Numbered from the stretch's first letter, positions 51,901 through 60,650 are shown. The stretch: DNA of 64,000 nucleotides from UBA8337 sp963932545 (GCA_963932545.1 CAWVRH010000007.1:1-64000), one strand, 5' to 3'. Notes: a model not told the origin generated them from the letters alone. Translations and numbers: made by a program.

Positions 51901-53177
51901 GTTCCGATAAACGCATAGGTATCGCAGGGCTAGGCACCGTCGGGGCGCAAGTCGCCGCACGGCTTTTGTCGGGCGCTGTGCCTGGGGCTGTACTAACGGC
52001 GGTGAGTGCGCGTGATGCGACCCGTGACCGTGGTGTCGACTTATCCGGCCAACGCTTTGTCGCAAACCCATTGGAGTTGGCTTTGGCTGACGACGTAGAT
52101 GTTGTCGTCGAGTTGATGGGCGGCGAGGGCGGCGTGGCGCTAGATTTGGTGCAAGCGGCGCTGAAAGCTGGCAAACCTGTCGTGACCGCCAATAAGGCGA
52201 TGTTGGCAGCCCATGCCGACAGCCTGTCAGAATTATCATGCGTATCGCCGCCTGTACCTTTGGCTTTTGAGGCAGCGGTGGCTGGTGGCATTCCAGTGAT
52301 TAAAGCGGTGCGCGAAGGCATGGCAGGCAATGAGATTAGCCGCCTGTCCGGTATTTTGAACGGCACTTGCAATTATATTTTGAGCCGTATGGAAGTCGCC
52401 AAATTGAGTTTCGAGGAAGCCCTGAAAGAAGCGCAAGACAAAGGCTTTGCCGAAGCGGATCCGTTTCTAGATGTGAGCGGCACGGATGCGGCGCAAAAGC
52501 TGACCATCCTCTCGGCGCTTGCTTTCGATGTGGCGCCTAATATGGCGCATGTATCGTTGACGGGCATTGAGCAGATTAGCGCGCAAGATATTTCCTTTGC
52601 CGATAGTTTTGACAGCGTCATCCGTCTGGTGGCTATGGCAGAACATCGCGGGGCGCAAGGTGTGTTTCACCAAGTGGTGCCTATGCTGGTGAAAAAGAAC
52701 ACTACTTTGGCGCAAGTTTCCAACGAGTTGAACGCGCTTAAAATTGAAGCCGAGCCCGTCGGGTCGATATTTTTGCAAGGCCCTGGCGCCGGCGGTGGCG
52801 CCACCGCCTCAGCGGTATTGGGCGACATTTCAGACATCGTGCAAGGCTTTGGTCGCGCTTTATTTCGCGCGCCAACTTCGGCGATGAAAGAATCAGCGAC
52901 GCAAAATGCGCCCGACAGTGAATATTACCTTCGTCTGGCCCTAGCCGATAAGCCAGGAAGCATGGCCAAGGCGACGCAAATTTTGGCAGAAAACGGCGTT
53001 TCTATTGAAGAAGTTGTGCAAAGGTCGTCGCAAGCAGGTGACAGTTTTCTGCCGGTGGTCTTTATTACGCATCAATGTGAACAGTCGGCTTTGCGCACTG
53101 CTTTGAAGGCGTTGGAATCACAACAAGATATTTGTAACGAAGTTCTGGCGCTGCCAGTTTTCGCGGAAGAAATGTAG
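51897..53177 (+). CDS. hom: Homoserine dehydrogenase
   Basis: Hom reduces aspartate semialdehyde to homoserine for threonine and methionine synthesis. IGIAGLGTVGAQVAARLL is the NAD(P) site; ANKAMLAAH, FEAAVAGGIPVIKAVREG and LSGILNGTCNYILSRM are catalytic-domain signatures, and QDKGFAEADPFLDVSGTDAAQKL follows. A C-terminal ACT domain (RLALADKPGSMAKATQILAENGVSIEEVVQRS) suggests feedback control by threonine. Length is 426 residues. It is coupled to the aminotransferase and lies 11 bases before glpX. Confidence 0.96.
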   Translation: MSSDKRIGIAGLGTVGAQVAARLLSGAVPGAVLTAVSARDATRDRGVDLSGQRFVANPLELALADDVDVVVELMGGEGGVALDLVQAALKAGKPVVTANKAMLAAHADSLSELSCVSPPVPLAFEAAVAGGIPVIKAVREGMAGNEISRLSGILNGTCNYILSRMEVAKLSFEEALKEAQDKGFAEADPFLDVSGTDAAQKLTILSALAFDVAPNMAHVSLTGIEQISAQDISFADSFDSVIRLVAMAEHRGAQGVFHQVVPMLVKKNTTLAQVSNELNALKIEAEPVGSIFLQGPGAGGGATASAVLGDISDIVQGFGRALFRAPTSAMKESATQNAPDSEYYLRLALADKPGSMAKATQILAENGVSIEEVVQRSSQAGDSFLPVVFITHQCEQSALRTALKALESQQDICNEVLALPVFAEEM

Positions 53178-53188
53178 GAGAGAAAATA

Positions 53189-54166
53189 ATGGCATCGAAG
53201 AAAATTGATCGTTCCCTAACTTTGGAGCTCGCACGAGTTACCGAACGCGCAGCGGTTGCTGCGGCAAAACTTATCGGTCGGGGGGATGAAAAAGCTGCCG
53301 ACCAAGCAGCCGTAGACGCGATGCGCCGAGAGCTTAACGCGCTGAACATTGATGGCGAAGTGGTTATCGGCGAAGGCGAACGCGACGAAGCGCCGATGCT
53401 TTATATTGGCGAAAAAGTTGGCACGGGCAACGGCCCAAAAGTCGACATCGCCCTCGACCCGCTAGAAGGCACAACCCTGACCGCCAAAGGCATGGGCAAT
53501 GCGCTCGCCGTTGTGGCCATGGCAGAGGGCGGAAGCCTGTTGAACGCGCCGGATGTGTATATGGATAAAATCGCCATTGGCGGCGGATATCCTGCCAATA
53601 CAGTCGATTTGGATGCCGATCCGGCCGACAACGTAAAAGCCGTGGCGAAAGCCAAAGGTGTCGACGTTAGCTTGGTTAATGTGTGCATTCTCGACCGTCC
53701 CCGCCATGCGGAGATGATTGCGAAAGTTCGCGCATCTGGCGCACGGGTGACGCTGATTAGCGATGGCGATATCGCTGGCGTTATTCATTGCACCGACCCC
53801 TCGACGGGCATTGATATGTATATGGGCACAGGTGGGGCGCCAGAGGGCGTTTTGGCTGCGGCGGCTTTGCGCTGCACAGGCGGCCAAATGCAGGGCCGTT
53901 TGGTGACCACAGATGAAGGCCAAAAAGAACGCGCTCGCAAAATGGGCATCGAAGATTTCGATCGTAAATACACCGCCGAAGAAATGGCTAGCGGCGACGT
54001 TGTGCTATCGGCAACGGGTGTGACCACGGGCTCTATGCTGACGGGTATCGTTCAGCAGGGGAACGAGATTTGGACGGATACTTTGTTGATGCGTTCCTCG
54101 ACTGGCACCATTCGTTGGATCAAAGCGCGCCATACGGACCCGGATAAATTCCACCTCAATGACTAA
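53189..54166 (+). CDS. glpX: Fructose-1,6-bisphosphatase, class II
   Basis: GlpX removes phosphate from fructose 1,6-bisphosphate in gluconeogenesis. GEVVIGEGERDEAPMLYIGEKVG near residue 50, the metal motif DIALDPLEGTTLTAKG near 85 and TGGAPEGVLAAAALRCTGGQMQGRL are family signatures. Length is 325 residues. It overlaps recJ by 8 bases, and hom-glpX-recJ is a familiar alphaproteobacterial order. Confidence 0.95.
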   Translation: MASKKIDRSLTLELARVTERAAVAAAKLIGRGDEKAADQAAVDAMRRELNALNIDGEVVIGEGERDEAPMLYIGEKVGTGNGPKVDIALDPLEGTTLTAKGMGNALAVVAMAEGGSLLNAPDVYMDKIAIGGGYPANTVDLDADPADNVKAVAKAKGVDVSLVNVCILDRPRHAEMIAKVRASGARVTLISDGDIAGVIHCTDPSTGIDMYMGTGGAPEGVLAAAALRCTGGQMQGRLVTTDEGQKERARKMGIEDFDRKYTAEEMASGDVVLSATGVTTGSMLTGIVQQGNEIWTDTLLMRSSTGTIRWIKARHTDPDKFHLND

Positions 54167-55958
54167 CCCCCCAGACCCATCTGCTGCGCCAGAGCGCGCC
54201 GCCTTAGGGGTGGCACGCTCGGCAGCCGGGCAGTTTTGGTCTTTGCGCGAAACCGATGATCGGCAAGTCTTGCAGCTCTCGCAGTTGCATGGGCTTCCCG
54301 ATATCGTTTGCCGTATGCTGGTGGCGCGCGGCATTGGCGCAGACTTGGCGCCCGCCTATCTAGATCCGAAACTACGCGATTTATTGCCCAACCCATCCAG
54401 CCTTACCGATATGGATAAAGCGTCGGAGCGCTTAGCGCAGGCGATTATCGATGCCGAGCCAGTTGCGGTATTTGGCGATTATGATGTCGATGGCGCCACG
54501 TCCTCCGCGCTCTTGCTGCGCTATTGGCAGATGTGCGGTCCCACTATGCGCGCCTATATTCCGGACCGCCAAAAAGAAGGCTATGGCCCTAATGACGAGG
54601 CTTTGGCGCAGCTTGATAACGAGGGTTATAAGCTGCTCATCACCGTCGATTGCGGAACCATGGCGCATGCCGTGTTGGAAAAGGCCAAGGCGCGCAACCA
54701 AGAAGTCATTGTTTGCGATCATCACCAAACAGGCGGCGGCTTGCCCGAGTGTTTCGCACTTATCAATCCACGCCGCGCCGATGATGTCAGCGGTCTGGGC
54801 CATTTGGCGGCCGTTGGGGTGACGTTCCTGTTGCTGGTTGGGGTCAATCGAGCTTTGCGCCAAAAAGGTTTTTTCGAGGGTAAGAGCGAGCCTGATTTAA
54901 CCCAATTATTGGATTTAGTGGCCTTGGGCACAGTATGTGACGTGGTGCCTCTAGAGGGCGTCAATCGCGCGTTCGTGCGCCAAGGTCTCAAAGTTATGGC
55001 AACCGGTGCCAATGTGGGCGTGCAGGCGCTCGGCAAAGTCTCGCGTGCAGAAGGCACTTGGGGCACCTATCAGTTGGGGTTTCAATTGGGGCCGCGCGTG
55101 AATGCAGGCGGGCGCGTCGGCCAATCTGATTTAGGCGTGCGATTGCTCTCGACCGCCGACCCAGAGGAAGCCATTGGTTTGGCGCAACGCCTCGATGATT
55201 TTAATACCCAACGCCGCGTTATCGAAGCCGATGTGCAAGAAGAAGCCATGCGACAAGTGGAATTGGGTCTGGCCAAGCAAAACGCCTTGGGCCCGTTTAT
55301 CTTGCAGGCTGGCAAAGGCTGGCATCCGGGCGTTATTGGCATTGTGGCGGGGCGCTTGAAAGATAAATATCACCGCCCAAGCTTCGTCATTGCCATCGAT
55401 GAAGACGGTATGGGCAAGGGCTCGGCGCGTTCAGTCAGCTCGATTGACATCGGTCGTCTGGTGGCTGGTGCGGTAGATTTGAAACTGATTGAAGGCGGTG
55501 GCGGCCATGCTATGGCGGCGGGCATTACTTTGCACGAAAGCCAAGTGGCAGGCTTTGAAGCTTATCTGGCCGAGCAATTGGGCAGTATGGCCTTGGATGC
55601 GCCGCGCCAATTGCGTTTGGACGCGACACTGACGCCGCAAGGCGCCACGCGAGAGCTATGGGAACAAATGCAAGGGGCAGGGCCATTTGGTGCGGGCAAT
55701 AATGAGCCGCGCGTGGTTTTGCCATCTGTGCGGATTGTGCATCAGGCGGTGGTTGGCGATGGCCATGTGCGCTGCACTTTCTCTGGTGAGGGCGGCGGAC
55801 GCTTAAAAGCTATGGCTTTTGCTTCGGTGCCGGAAGAGGTTCGCATGGTTTTACAAACCGCGCGCGGCCCCGTTCATGTGGCCGGATTCTTGCGCGCCGA
55901 CGACTGGAATGGGCGTCGAGATGTGCAATTTATGGTTCATGATGTCGCAATTGCATAA
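54159..55958 (+). CDS. recJ: Single-stranded-DNA-specific exonuclease RecJ
   Basis: RecJ degrades single-stranded DNA 5' to 3' in recombination and mismatch or base-excision repair. The DHH domain is complete: VFGDYDVDGATSSALLLRY, LLITVDCGTMAH, and VIVCDHHQTGGGLP, with RVNAGGRVGQSDLGVRLL and the DHHA1 motif GGGGHAMAAGITL near residue 445. The 599-residue length fits. The gene starts 8 bases inside glpX and ends just before tRNA-Glu. Confidence 0.96.
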   Translation: MTNPPDPSAAPERAALGVARSAAGQFWSLRETDDRQVLQLSQLHGLPDIVCRMLVARGIGADLAPAYLDPKLRDLLPNPSSLTDMDKASERLAQAIIDAEPVAVFGDYDVDGATSSALLLRYWQMCGPTMRAYIPDRQKEGYGPNDEALAQLDNEGYKLLITVDCGTMAHAVLEKAKARNQEVIVCDHHQTGGGLPECFALINPRRADDVSGLGHLAAVGVTFLLLVGVNRALRQKGFFEGKSEPDLTQLLDLVALGTVCDVVPLEGVNRAFVRQGLKVMATGANVGVQALGKVSRAEGTWGTYQLGFQLGPRVNAGGRVGQSDLGVRLLSTADPEEAIGLAQRLDDFNTQRRVIEADVQEEAMRQVELGLAKQNALGPFILQAGKGWHPGVIGIVAGRLKDKYHRPSFVIAIDEDGMGKGSARSVSSIDIGRLVAGAVDLKLIEGGGGHAMAAGITLHESQVAGFEAYLAEQLGSMALDAPRQLRLDATLTPQGATRELWEQMQGAGPFGAGNNEPRVVLPSVRIVHQAVVGDGHVRCTFSGEGGGRLKAMAFASVPEEVRMVLQTARGPVHVAGFLRADDWNGRRDVQFMVHDVAIA

Positions 55959-56023
55959 AGCCACCTAGAAGGGCTTGAAATGCATCTCGATTAAGGATAT
56001 ATCATGCCGACCAAGCTCATGGA

Positions 56024-56098
56024 GCGCCCTTCGTCTATCGGTTAGGACGCCAGGTTTTCAACCTGGAAAGAGGGGTTCAATTCCCCTAGGGCGTACCA
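56024..56098 (+). tRNA. tRNA-Glu (anticodon TTC)
   Basis: The 75-nt sequence has acceptor stem GCGCCCT/AGGGCGT, with the G-T first pair, T-arm GGTTCAATTCC, and anticodon loop TTTTCAA between AGG and CCT, giving anticodon TTC for GAA/GAG. CCA is encoded at 56096-56098. Confidence 0.96.
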
Positions 56099-56146
56099 TG
56101 ACTTGGTGGTTTCTTATTTCCGTATCTGTTGAACGTAAAGTAGCGA

Positions 56147-56755
56147 TTATTTTGCTGCCTGATACAGCGTTGTGTCCTTGGCCCAGTATTTCTTGATGAA
56201 ATTATCGCGGCCTGACCGGAAGCGGTAATAGGTATATTTATAGCCCGCCTTTTTATAGTAATCCTGATGGTAGTTTTCTGCCGGATAAAAACCGCCCGCC
56301 TTGGCAATTTGTGTAGCGATAGGGCGGTTGAATTTATTGGCTTTGTCGAGCGCGCGAAGGGCCCCTTCGGCGAGGCGCTTTTGGGTGCTATCGGCATAGA
56401 AAATGGCGCTGCCGTAATGGCGCCCACGGTCGACGAAACTGCCATTGGGGTCCGACGGGTCGTGCATCCGCCAAAACGCGCTTAGCAATTGCTGGAAGCT
56501 GACCTTGGTGTCGTCATAGGGCACTTTTACGGTCTCGCGGTGCGTGGTGCGCCCATAGGCGACATCTTCATAAGATGGATTGGCTTGCTCGCCGCCCATA
56601 AAGCCGGAAATCACATCGCCGACGCCATCGATTTTTTCAAAATCGGCTTCCGTACACCAAAAACAGCCGCCAGCGAAATAGGCGGTTTTTTGCGCTGCCA
56701 TAGCGGGTGCCGCTAAGGCGCTAATTAAACTAATGAGGAAGACCATCCGAAACAT
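56147..56755 (-). CDS. msrA: Peptide-methionine (S)-S-oxide reductase, exported
   Basis: MsrA repairs S-sulfoxides of methionine. The 202-residue protein has an N-terminal signal peptide (hydrophobic to AAPAMAA, cleavage near residue 21), so it probably acts in the periplasm. The catalytic motif GGCFWCTEADFEK places the nucleophile at Cys31. HDPSDPNGSFVDRGRHYGSAIFY and AENYHQDYYKK are further family marks. Convergent with tRNA-Glu. Confidence 0.94.
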   Translation of the reverse strand: MFRMVFLISLISALAAPAMAAQKTAYFAGGCFWCTEADFEKIDGVGDVISGFMGGEQANPSYEDVAYGRTTHRETVKVPYDDTKVSFQQLLSAFWRMHDPSDPNGSFVDRGRHYGSAIFYADSTQKRLAEGALRALDKANKFNRPIATQIAKAGGFYPAENYHQDYYKKAGYKYTYYRFRSGRDNFIKKYWAKDTTLYQAAK

Positions 56756-56822
56756 AATTTTTCCTTTTGAGGTTTATTGGCTTTAAATTTCGTCAGGCTA
56801 ACTTGTCACCCGATTATGGCTT

Positions 56823-57482
56823 TTATTTGTTCTTGGTTTGCGTGCCGGTTTGGGCATTTGCATTTGTCTGGTCGTAGACGGGCGTCCAATTGCGAGCCCG
56901 TTCTTTGCCTTGCAGCCAAAGATTGCGGTTCATGCTCTTTTCTAATTCTTCAATAGCAAAAGCCACCAACACAGGGGCGCCCAAGCTTAGGCGCTGCGGG
57001 TTGGTGAGGTAAAGATGCGCCCATTCGGCGGCGTCTATTTCGTCTGTTGTTGGGCCCAATCCGGCGGCATAAAGACTGACCATGACGCCTTGCGCGCCGA
57101 AATGGCCAGCTAAGGCGGCCTTACTTATCCAGTCGAGGCCCTGAGTATAATTGGGCGTTGCCAGCATTTCAGCGCGGGGCGGAGCGGTGCCGCCCTCGGT
57201 CGGCAATCCGGCGAGCGTGAGGTAGCACTCGCCAAGTGCTGTCTGGGCGTCCTCAAAGCCAAACCCTCGTTTGGCTAAAGGCTCTAACTTTTCTAGGGCT
57301 TGCATGCAATTGCCTTGGTGCTTCAGCACGAAGCCGTCCCAATAAGGGCTATGTTGGGCTTTGCGCTCCAGTTGACGACGACGCAATGCGTCTTGCGGGT
57401 CATTGCGACGCGATTGCGCCTGAGCAAAATCGAGGGTCGTCAAAACCAACAGCACGGCCAGCGGGAATAGATAGTTTACCAA
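56823..57482 (-). CDS. Exported Sel1/TPR-like hypothetical protein
   Basis: The 219-residue protein has an N-terminal signal peptide (hydrophobic to FAQAQ) and helical repeats with a Sel1/TPR look: NCMQALEKLEPLAKRGFGFEDAQTALGECYL, then GLDWISKAALAGHFGAQGVMVSLYAAG, and AAEWAHLYLTNPQ. It lies on the reverse strand 5 bases after the glyoxalase gene. The partner is unknown; Sel1-like proteins typically mediate protein contacts. Confidence 0.7.
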   Translation of the reverse strand: MVNYLFPLAVLLVLTTLDFAQAQSRRNDPQDALRRRQLERKAQHSPYWDGFVLKHQGNCMQALEKLEPLAKRGFGFEDAQTALGECYLTLAGLPTEGGTAPPRAEMLATPNYTQGLDWISKAALAGHFGAQGVMVSLYAAGLGPTTDEIDAAEWAHLYLTNPQRLSLGAPVLVAFAIEELEKSMNRNLWLQGKERARNWTPVYDQTNANAQTGTQTKNK

Positions 57483-57487
57483 TTACC

Positions 57488-57907
57488 TCACCAATTACCT
57501 ATGTTTTCCATCGAAGCCCAAGGCTCTTGCGCGGGCAGGGGATCGCCGGCTTGCAATAGCTCAATAGACACATTGTCGGGCGAGCGCACAAAGGCCATGC
57601 GTCCATCGCGTGGCGGACGATTAATCGCAATGCCGGCTTGTTTGAGTTTTTCGCAAATCGCATAAATATCATCGACCTGATAGGCCAAATGACCAAAGTT
57701 GCGGCCTTCATCGACTTCTTTTTCGTCCCAATTATGGGTTAACTCAATTTGCGCTTCGGGTTGGCCAGGGGGCGCGAGGAAAACCAGCGAAAAACGGCCA
57801 TCCTCAATGTCATAGCGACCCAAATTCTCCAACCCCATATGGGTGCAGTAAAACTCTAGCGATGCGTCTAAATCGGTCACTCGAACCATTGTATGTAAAT
57901 ATTTCAC
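57488..57907 (-). CDS. gloA: Lactoylglutathione lyase (glyoxalase I, VOC family)
   Basis: GloA converts the methylglyoxal-glutathione adduct to lactoylglutathione. The VOC fold is clear: YLHTMVRVTDLDASLEFYCTHMGLENL with first metal His, AQIELTHNWDEKEVDEGRNFGHLAYQVDDI, and PDNVSIELLQ with the C-terminal Glu. A GTG at 57907 with GGAGG just upstream is the best start, giving 139 residues; an ATG at 57919 adds four residues but uses up that Shine-Dalgarno sequence. Confidence 0.9.
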   Translation of the reverse strand: MKYLHTMVRVTDLDASLEFYCTHMGLENLGRYDIEDGRFSLVFLAPPGQPEAQIELTHNWDEKEVDEGRNFGHLAYQVDDIYAICEKLKQAGIAINRPPRDGRMAFVRSPDNVSIELLQAGDPLPAQEPWASMENIGNW

Positions 57908-58054
57908 GATTGCCTCCATCGATTTCGCCTTACTCTAGGTCAGCGAGGTCAATCTGTCGCGTTATTTAGCGTCGCACCTAGGGTAAAACAGTGGCGCTTC
58001 GCGAGGCTTCATGTTTCAATGCTCTTCTTTTGAGTTAGATAATAAGAGTTGATT

Positions 58055-58957
58055 ATGATCACCCCCCAAGAATTCAAATCTTCCCGCGACATTTGTCGAG
58101 GACGCCTATATGAGCCGACAACCAAAACCGCCAATGGAGCTGGCGTGGTATTGGCACACGGCCTTGGTGGTACCATGGATTGTGGCTTGTTCGATTACGC
58201 ACAAGCCTTTGCCGATGCTGGTTTCCACGCTTTGGTGTTTGACTATCGTGGCTTTGGCGAAAGTGAGGGAAGCCCACGCCAATTTATATCTGTTCCACGC
58301 CAACTCGAAGATTGGCGCAACGCGGTTCACTTCCTGCGCAGCCACGGCAATGTAGATGCCGAACGAATTGGCTTGTGGGGAATGTCGTTTTCGGGTGGCC
58401 ATGTCATCCATTTGGCAAATAGCGATACAAAAATTCTTGCGGTTGTGGCGCAAGTGCCGCTGATAGACCCTGTGTTAACCGCCAATGTTGGAAATTATCA
58501 ACGTGGCCCCGCCCACTCGCAAGCGCTGATGAAAGCTATTATCAAGCGCGCGAAAACAGGTTGGTTCGGCGCCGAGGCAGACATGTTGCAAATCGCGCCG
58601 GTTGTGGCCTCGAAGCCTGCCGTGCTGGGCTCGGCTGAAGCCATCGCCTATGCAGATTTGGCAGGGCCAACTTGGAAGAACGAATTGCAGCCAGATAGCT
58701 TTTTGAAGGGTGCAATGCAGAGCAATAACGCGTCTTTACTGACCGATGATTTGACGACGCCCATGCTTTTGCAAATCGGCGAAGATGACAAAGTGGTTTC
58801 GAATGAGGCGGCACATAATTTTGCGCGTCGTTGTGGCCCCATGGCTAAACTGACAGCCTATGCCGGCGATCATTTTACACTGTTGCAAGACAATGAGTTG
58901 CGTCGTGCGGCGATCCATGAGGCGATTGTGTTTTATAAGGCGAAGCTTATTTTATGA
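58055..58957 (+). CDS. Alpha/beta hydrolase
   Basis: The 300-residue protein has an alpha/beta hydrolase fold: VVLAHGLGGTMDC (oxyanion), DYRGFGESEGSPRQFISV, nucleophile Ser111 in GLWGMSFSGGHV, and a C-terminal Asp (GEDDKVV) and His (AGDHFTLL). A dienelactone hydrolase or acyl-esterase-like activity is possible; substrate unknown. ATG 58055 is used; a TTG at 58049 would add two residues. It overlaps the sirtuin gene by 4 bases. Confidence 0.85.
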   Translation: MITPQEFKSSRDICRGRLYEPTTKTANGAGVVLAHGLGGTMDCGLFDYAQAFADAGFHALVFDYRGFGESEGSPRQFISVPRQLEDWRNAVHFLRSHGNVDAERIGLWGMSFSGGHVIHLANSDTKILAVVAQVPLIDPVLTANVGNYQRGPAHSQALMKAIIKRAKTGWFGAEADMLQIAPVVASKPAVLGSAEAIAYADLAGPTWKNELQPDSFLKGAMQSNNASLLTDDLTTPMLLQIGEDDKVVSNEAAHNFARRCGPMAKLTAYAGDHFTLLQDNELRRAAIHEAIVFYKAKLIL

Positions 58958-59703
58958 GCCTAGTTCTGCGTCAATGGGTGGAGGAGGCAAAGCATGTCGT
59001 TGTCTTCACGGGGGCTGGGATGAGCACGGATAGTGGCATCCCAGATTTTAGAAGCCCGGGTGGTGTATGGACGCGCATGGCACCCATTATGTTTCAAGAC
59101 TTTATGGCTAGCGAAGAAAACCGCATCGAAGCCTGGCGCCGAAAATTCGCTATGGCAGATGAGCTAGGCAAAAGCTTTCCCAATGATGGACACAAAGCGA
59201 TCGCCAAATTGGTGCAAAGTGGGAAAGTGAAAACGCTAATCACCCAGAATATTGATAATTTGCATCAAGACAGTGGCATCGCTGATGAGCATATTGTTGA
59301 GCTGCACGGCAATGGGACTTATGCAACGTGTCTGGAGTGCGATGCGCGCCAAGATATGCACACCATCCGCGCGGATTTTGAGGCGAGCCAGATGGCCCGC
59401 GCGCCGATGTGTTCTGCGTGCGGTGGCATTGTAAAATCAGCGACGATTTCGTTCGGTCAAGCCATGCCAGAGACGCCCATGCAACGCGCCGAGGCGGCCA
59501 GTTTGGCTTGCGATTTATTTCTGGCGATTGGGTCTTCTTTGCAGGTTTATCCGGCGGCGGGATTTCCCGTGTTGGCGCGCCATAACGGCGCCCGTTTGGT
59601 TATTCTAAACCGCGAGCCCACGGAGTTGGACAGTTCTGCTTCTTTGGTCATTAACGAAGAAATAACCCCGACATTGCATAATCTAGTAAGCCTAGACAGT
59701 TAA
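58954..59703 (+). CDS. NAD-dependent protein deacylase, Sir2 family
   Basis: The 249-residue sirtuin uses NAD to remove acyl groups from lysines. GAGMSTDSGIPDFRSPGGVW (20-39), TQNIDNLHQDSG (97-108) and the catalytic His119 in ELHGN are intact. Zinc Cys126, Cys129, Cys153 and Cys156 are present. The tyrosine-arginine pair of desuccinylases is not evident near residue 60, so deacetylation is more likely. It is translationally coupled to the upstream alpha/beta hydrolase. Confidence 0.93.
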   Translation: MSLVLRQWVEEAKHVVVFTGAGMSTDSGIPDFRSPGGVWTRMAPIMFQDFMASEENRIEAWRRKFAMADELGKSFPNDGHKAIAKLVQSGKVKTLITQNIDNLHQDSGIADEHIVELHGNGTYATCLECDARQDMHTIRADFEASQMARAPMCSACGGIVKSATISFGQAMPETPMQRAEAASLACDLFLAIGSSLQVYPAAGFPVLARHNGARLVILNREPTELDSSASLVINEEITPTLHNLVSLDS

Positions 59704-59865
59704 ACGAGATTTCGAGACTTATTCAGGCGCCTGTATGGGCATGGTAAAATGGGGTTGCCGACGAAATATTTTTTGCCTTTGATAGGTCTCAAACTGTGGT
59801 AGCGTTAGTCGGTAAAGGCGTAAACCTAAAGTAATAAAAATAATAAAAATAATAGAGGTTTTGCA

Positions 59866-60189
59866 ATGTTTCCTTTAGAAACCGCTGAGAGTTCAGCGGA
59901 AGAAGCCGTGCTCATCGAGGGCACTGTAAAGTGGTTTGATGCCGTTAAAGGATACGGTTTTGTAGTACCAGATGCAGGCGGGGTCGACGTTCTCGTCCAT
60001 CATTCGACTTTGCGTCGGGGCGGCTATGACACCTTATATCCACTGGCGCGCATCAAATGTACTGTGGTGGAGCGCCCACAAGGTCTTCAAGCCGACCGAA
60101 TTGTGGCGATTGATAATACGGATGCTCAAGTGCCGATTGGCAATCCAAGGCCGACCAGTGTGCTGGCGGGCATTTCCAATATTAGCTAA
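59866..60189 (+). CDS. Cold-shock domain protein (first half of an interrupted double-CSD gene)
   Basis: The 107-residue product holds one cold-shock domain, an RNA/DNA-binding OB fold: GTVKWFDAVKGYGFVVPD with RNP1, VDVLVHHSTL with RNP2, ending near ADRIVAID at residue 86. A ~20-residue linker then meets TAA at 60187-60189. After that stop the same frame continues into a second cold-shock domain, so the intact form would be a two-domain protein like Caulobacter CspC/CspD. GAGG precedes ATG 59866; the leader is A/T-rich, as often in cold-shock genes. Confidence 0.88.
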   Translation: MFPLETAESSAEEAVLIEGTVKWFDAVKGYGFVVPDAGGVDVLVHHSTLRRGGYDTLYPLARIKCTVVERPQGLQADRIVAIDNTDAQVPIGNPRPTSVLAGISNIS

Positions 60190-60540
60190 TTTCAGCAAGC
60201 GCACGTAAAGTGGTTTAACCGCATTCGTGGGTTCGGTTTTGTCAATGTAGAGCCAGATGGCGAAGATATTTTCGTACATATGGAAGTGCTGCGAAAGGCT
60301 GAAATCGAGGCTTTGGTTCCCGGGCAATATATTCTGGTTAAATATGGCAATGGCCCCAAGGGGCTGATGGCAACGGATGTGAAACGCATTGATAGTGGCG
60401 CTCGGTTGCAATCAAATGCCAGCGAAAGCCAAATGGTTCTGCACGAAGACAGTTTGCAAGAGGCACCCGAACCAACAGAGCAACCGGAACTCACAGATCA
60501 GCCGGAGTCGAGTGTTTTGACGCCCGAGAGCGGCGAGTAG
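60190..60540 (+). pseudogene. Second cold-shock domain, in frame after a TAA stop
   Basis: This 117-codon stretch reads straight on in the frame of the upstream cold-shock gene. It starts FQQAHVKWFNRIRGFGFV with RNP1, then EDIFVHMEVL with RNP2, to ATDVKRID near codon 64, and ends in an acidic, Pro/Glu/Thr-rich tail. No start codon or Shine-Dalgarno lies before the domain; the first ATG (60280) would cut off its RNP1 half. The domain shows no other lesion in its whole length. The options are a recent nonsense mutation, stop-codon readthrough, or a base-call error; it is scored as a pseudogene half because no normal initiation is visible. Confidence 0.65.
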
Positions 60541-60558
60541 TCAATTCGCTGCTTATCG

Positions 60559-60650
60559 CTTTGTTGTTTGCGCTTGCGCTGAACACTCTCTTTGTTGTTT
60601 GCGCTTGCGCTGAACACTCTTCTTATTGTTTGCGCTTGCGCTGAACAATT
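60559..60650 (+). repeat. Three tandem 31-bp repeats before the thioesterase gene
   Basis: Two 31-bp units (60559-60589 and 60590-60620) are identical, and a third (60621-60650) shares the core TTGTTTGCGCTTGCGCTGAA. Each has the mirror-like core GCGCTTGCGC. They start 18 bases after the cold-shock frame ends and stop 20 bases before the thioesterase ATG. Confidence 0.9.

Noticed and set aside
51166..52239. A 357-codon frame on the reverse strand, the longest antisense frame in the window
   Set aside because: It runs opposite the well-supported aminotransferase and hom genes, has Arg/His-rich low-complexity composition and no domain; it is a shadow of codon bias.
60559..60650. CRISPR-like repeats
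   Set aside because: The units are contiguous without spacers, only three in number, and there are no cas genes. They are ordinary tandem repeats.
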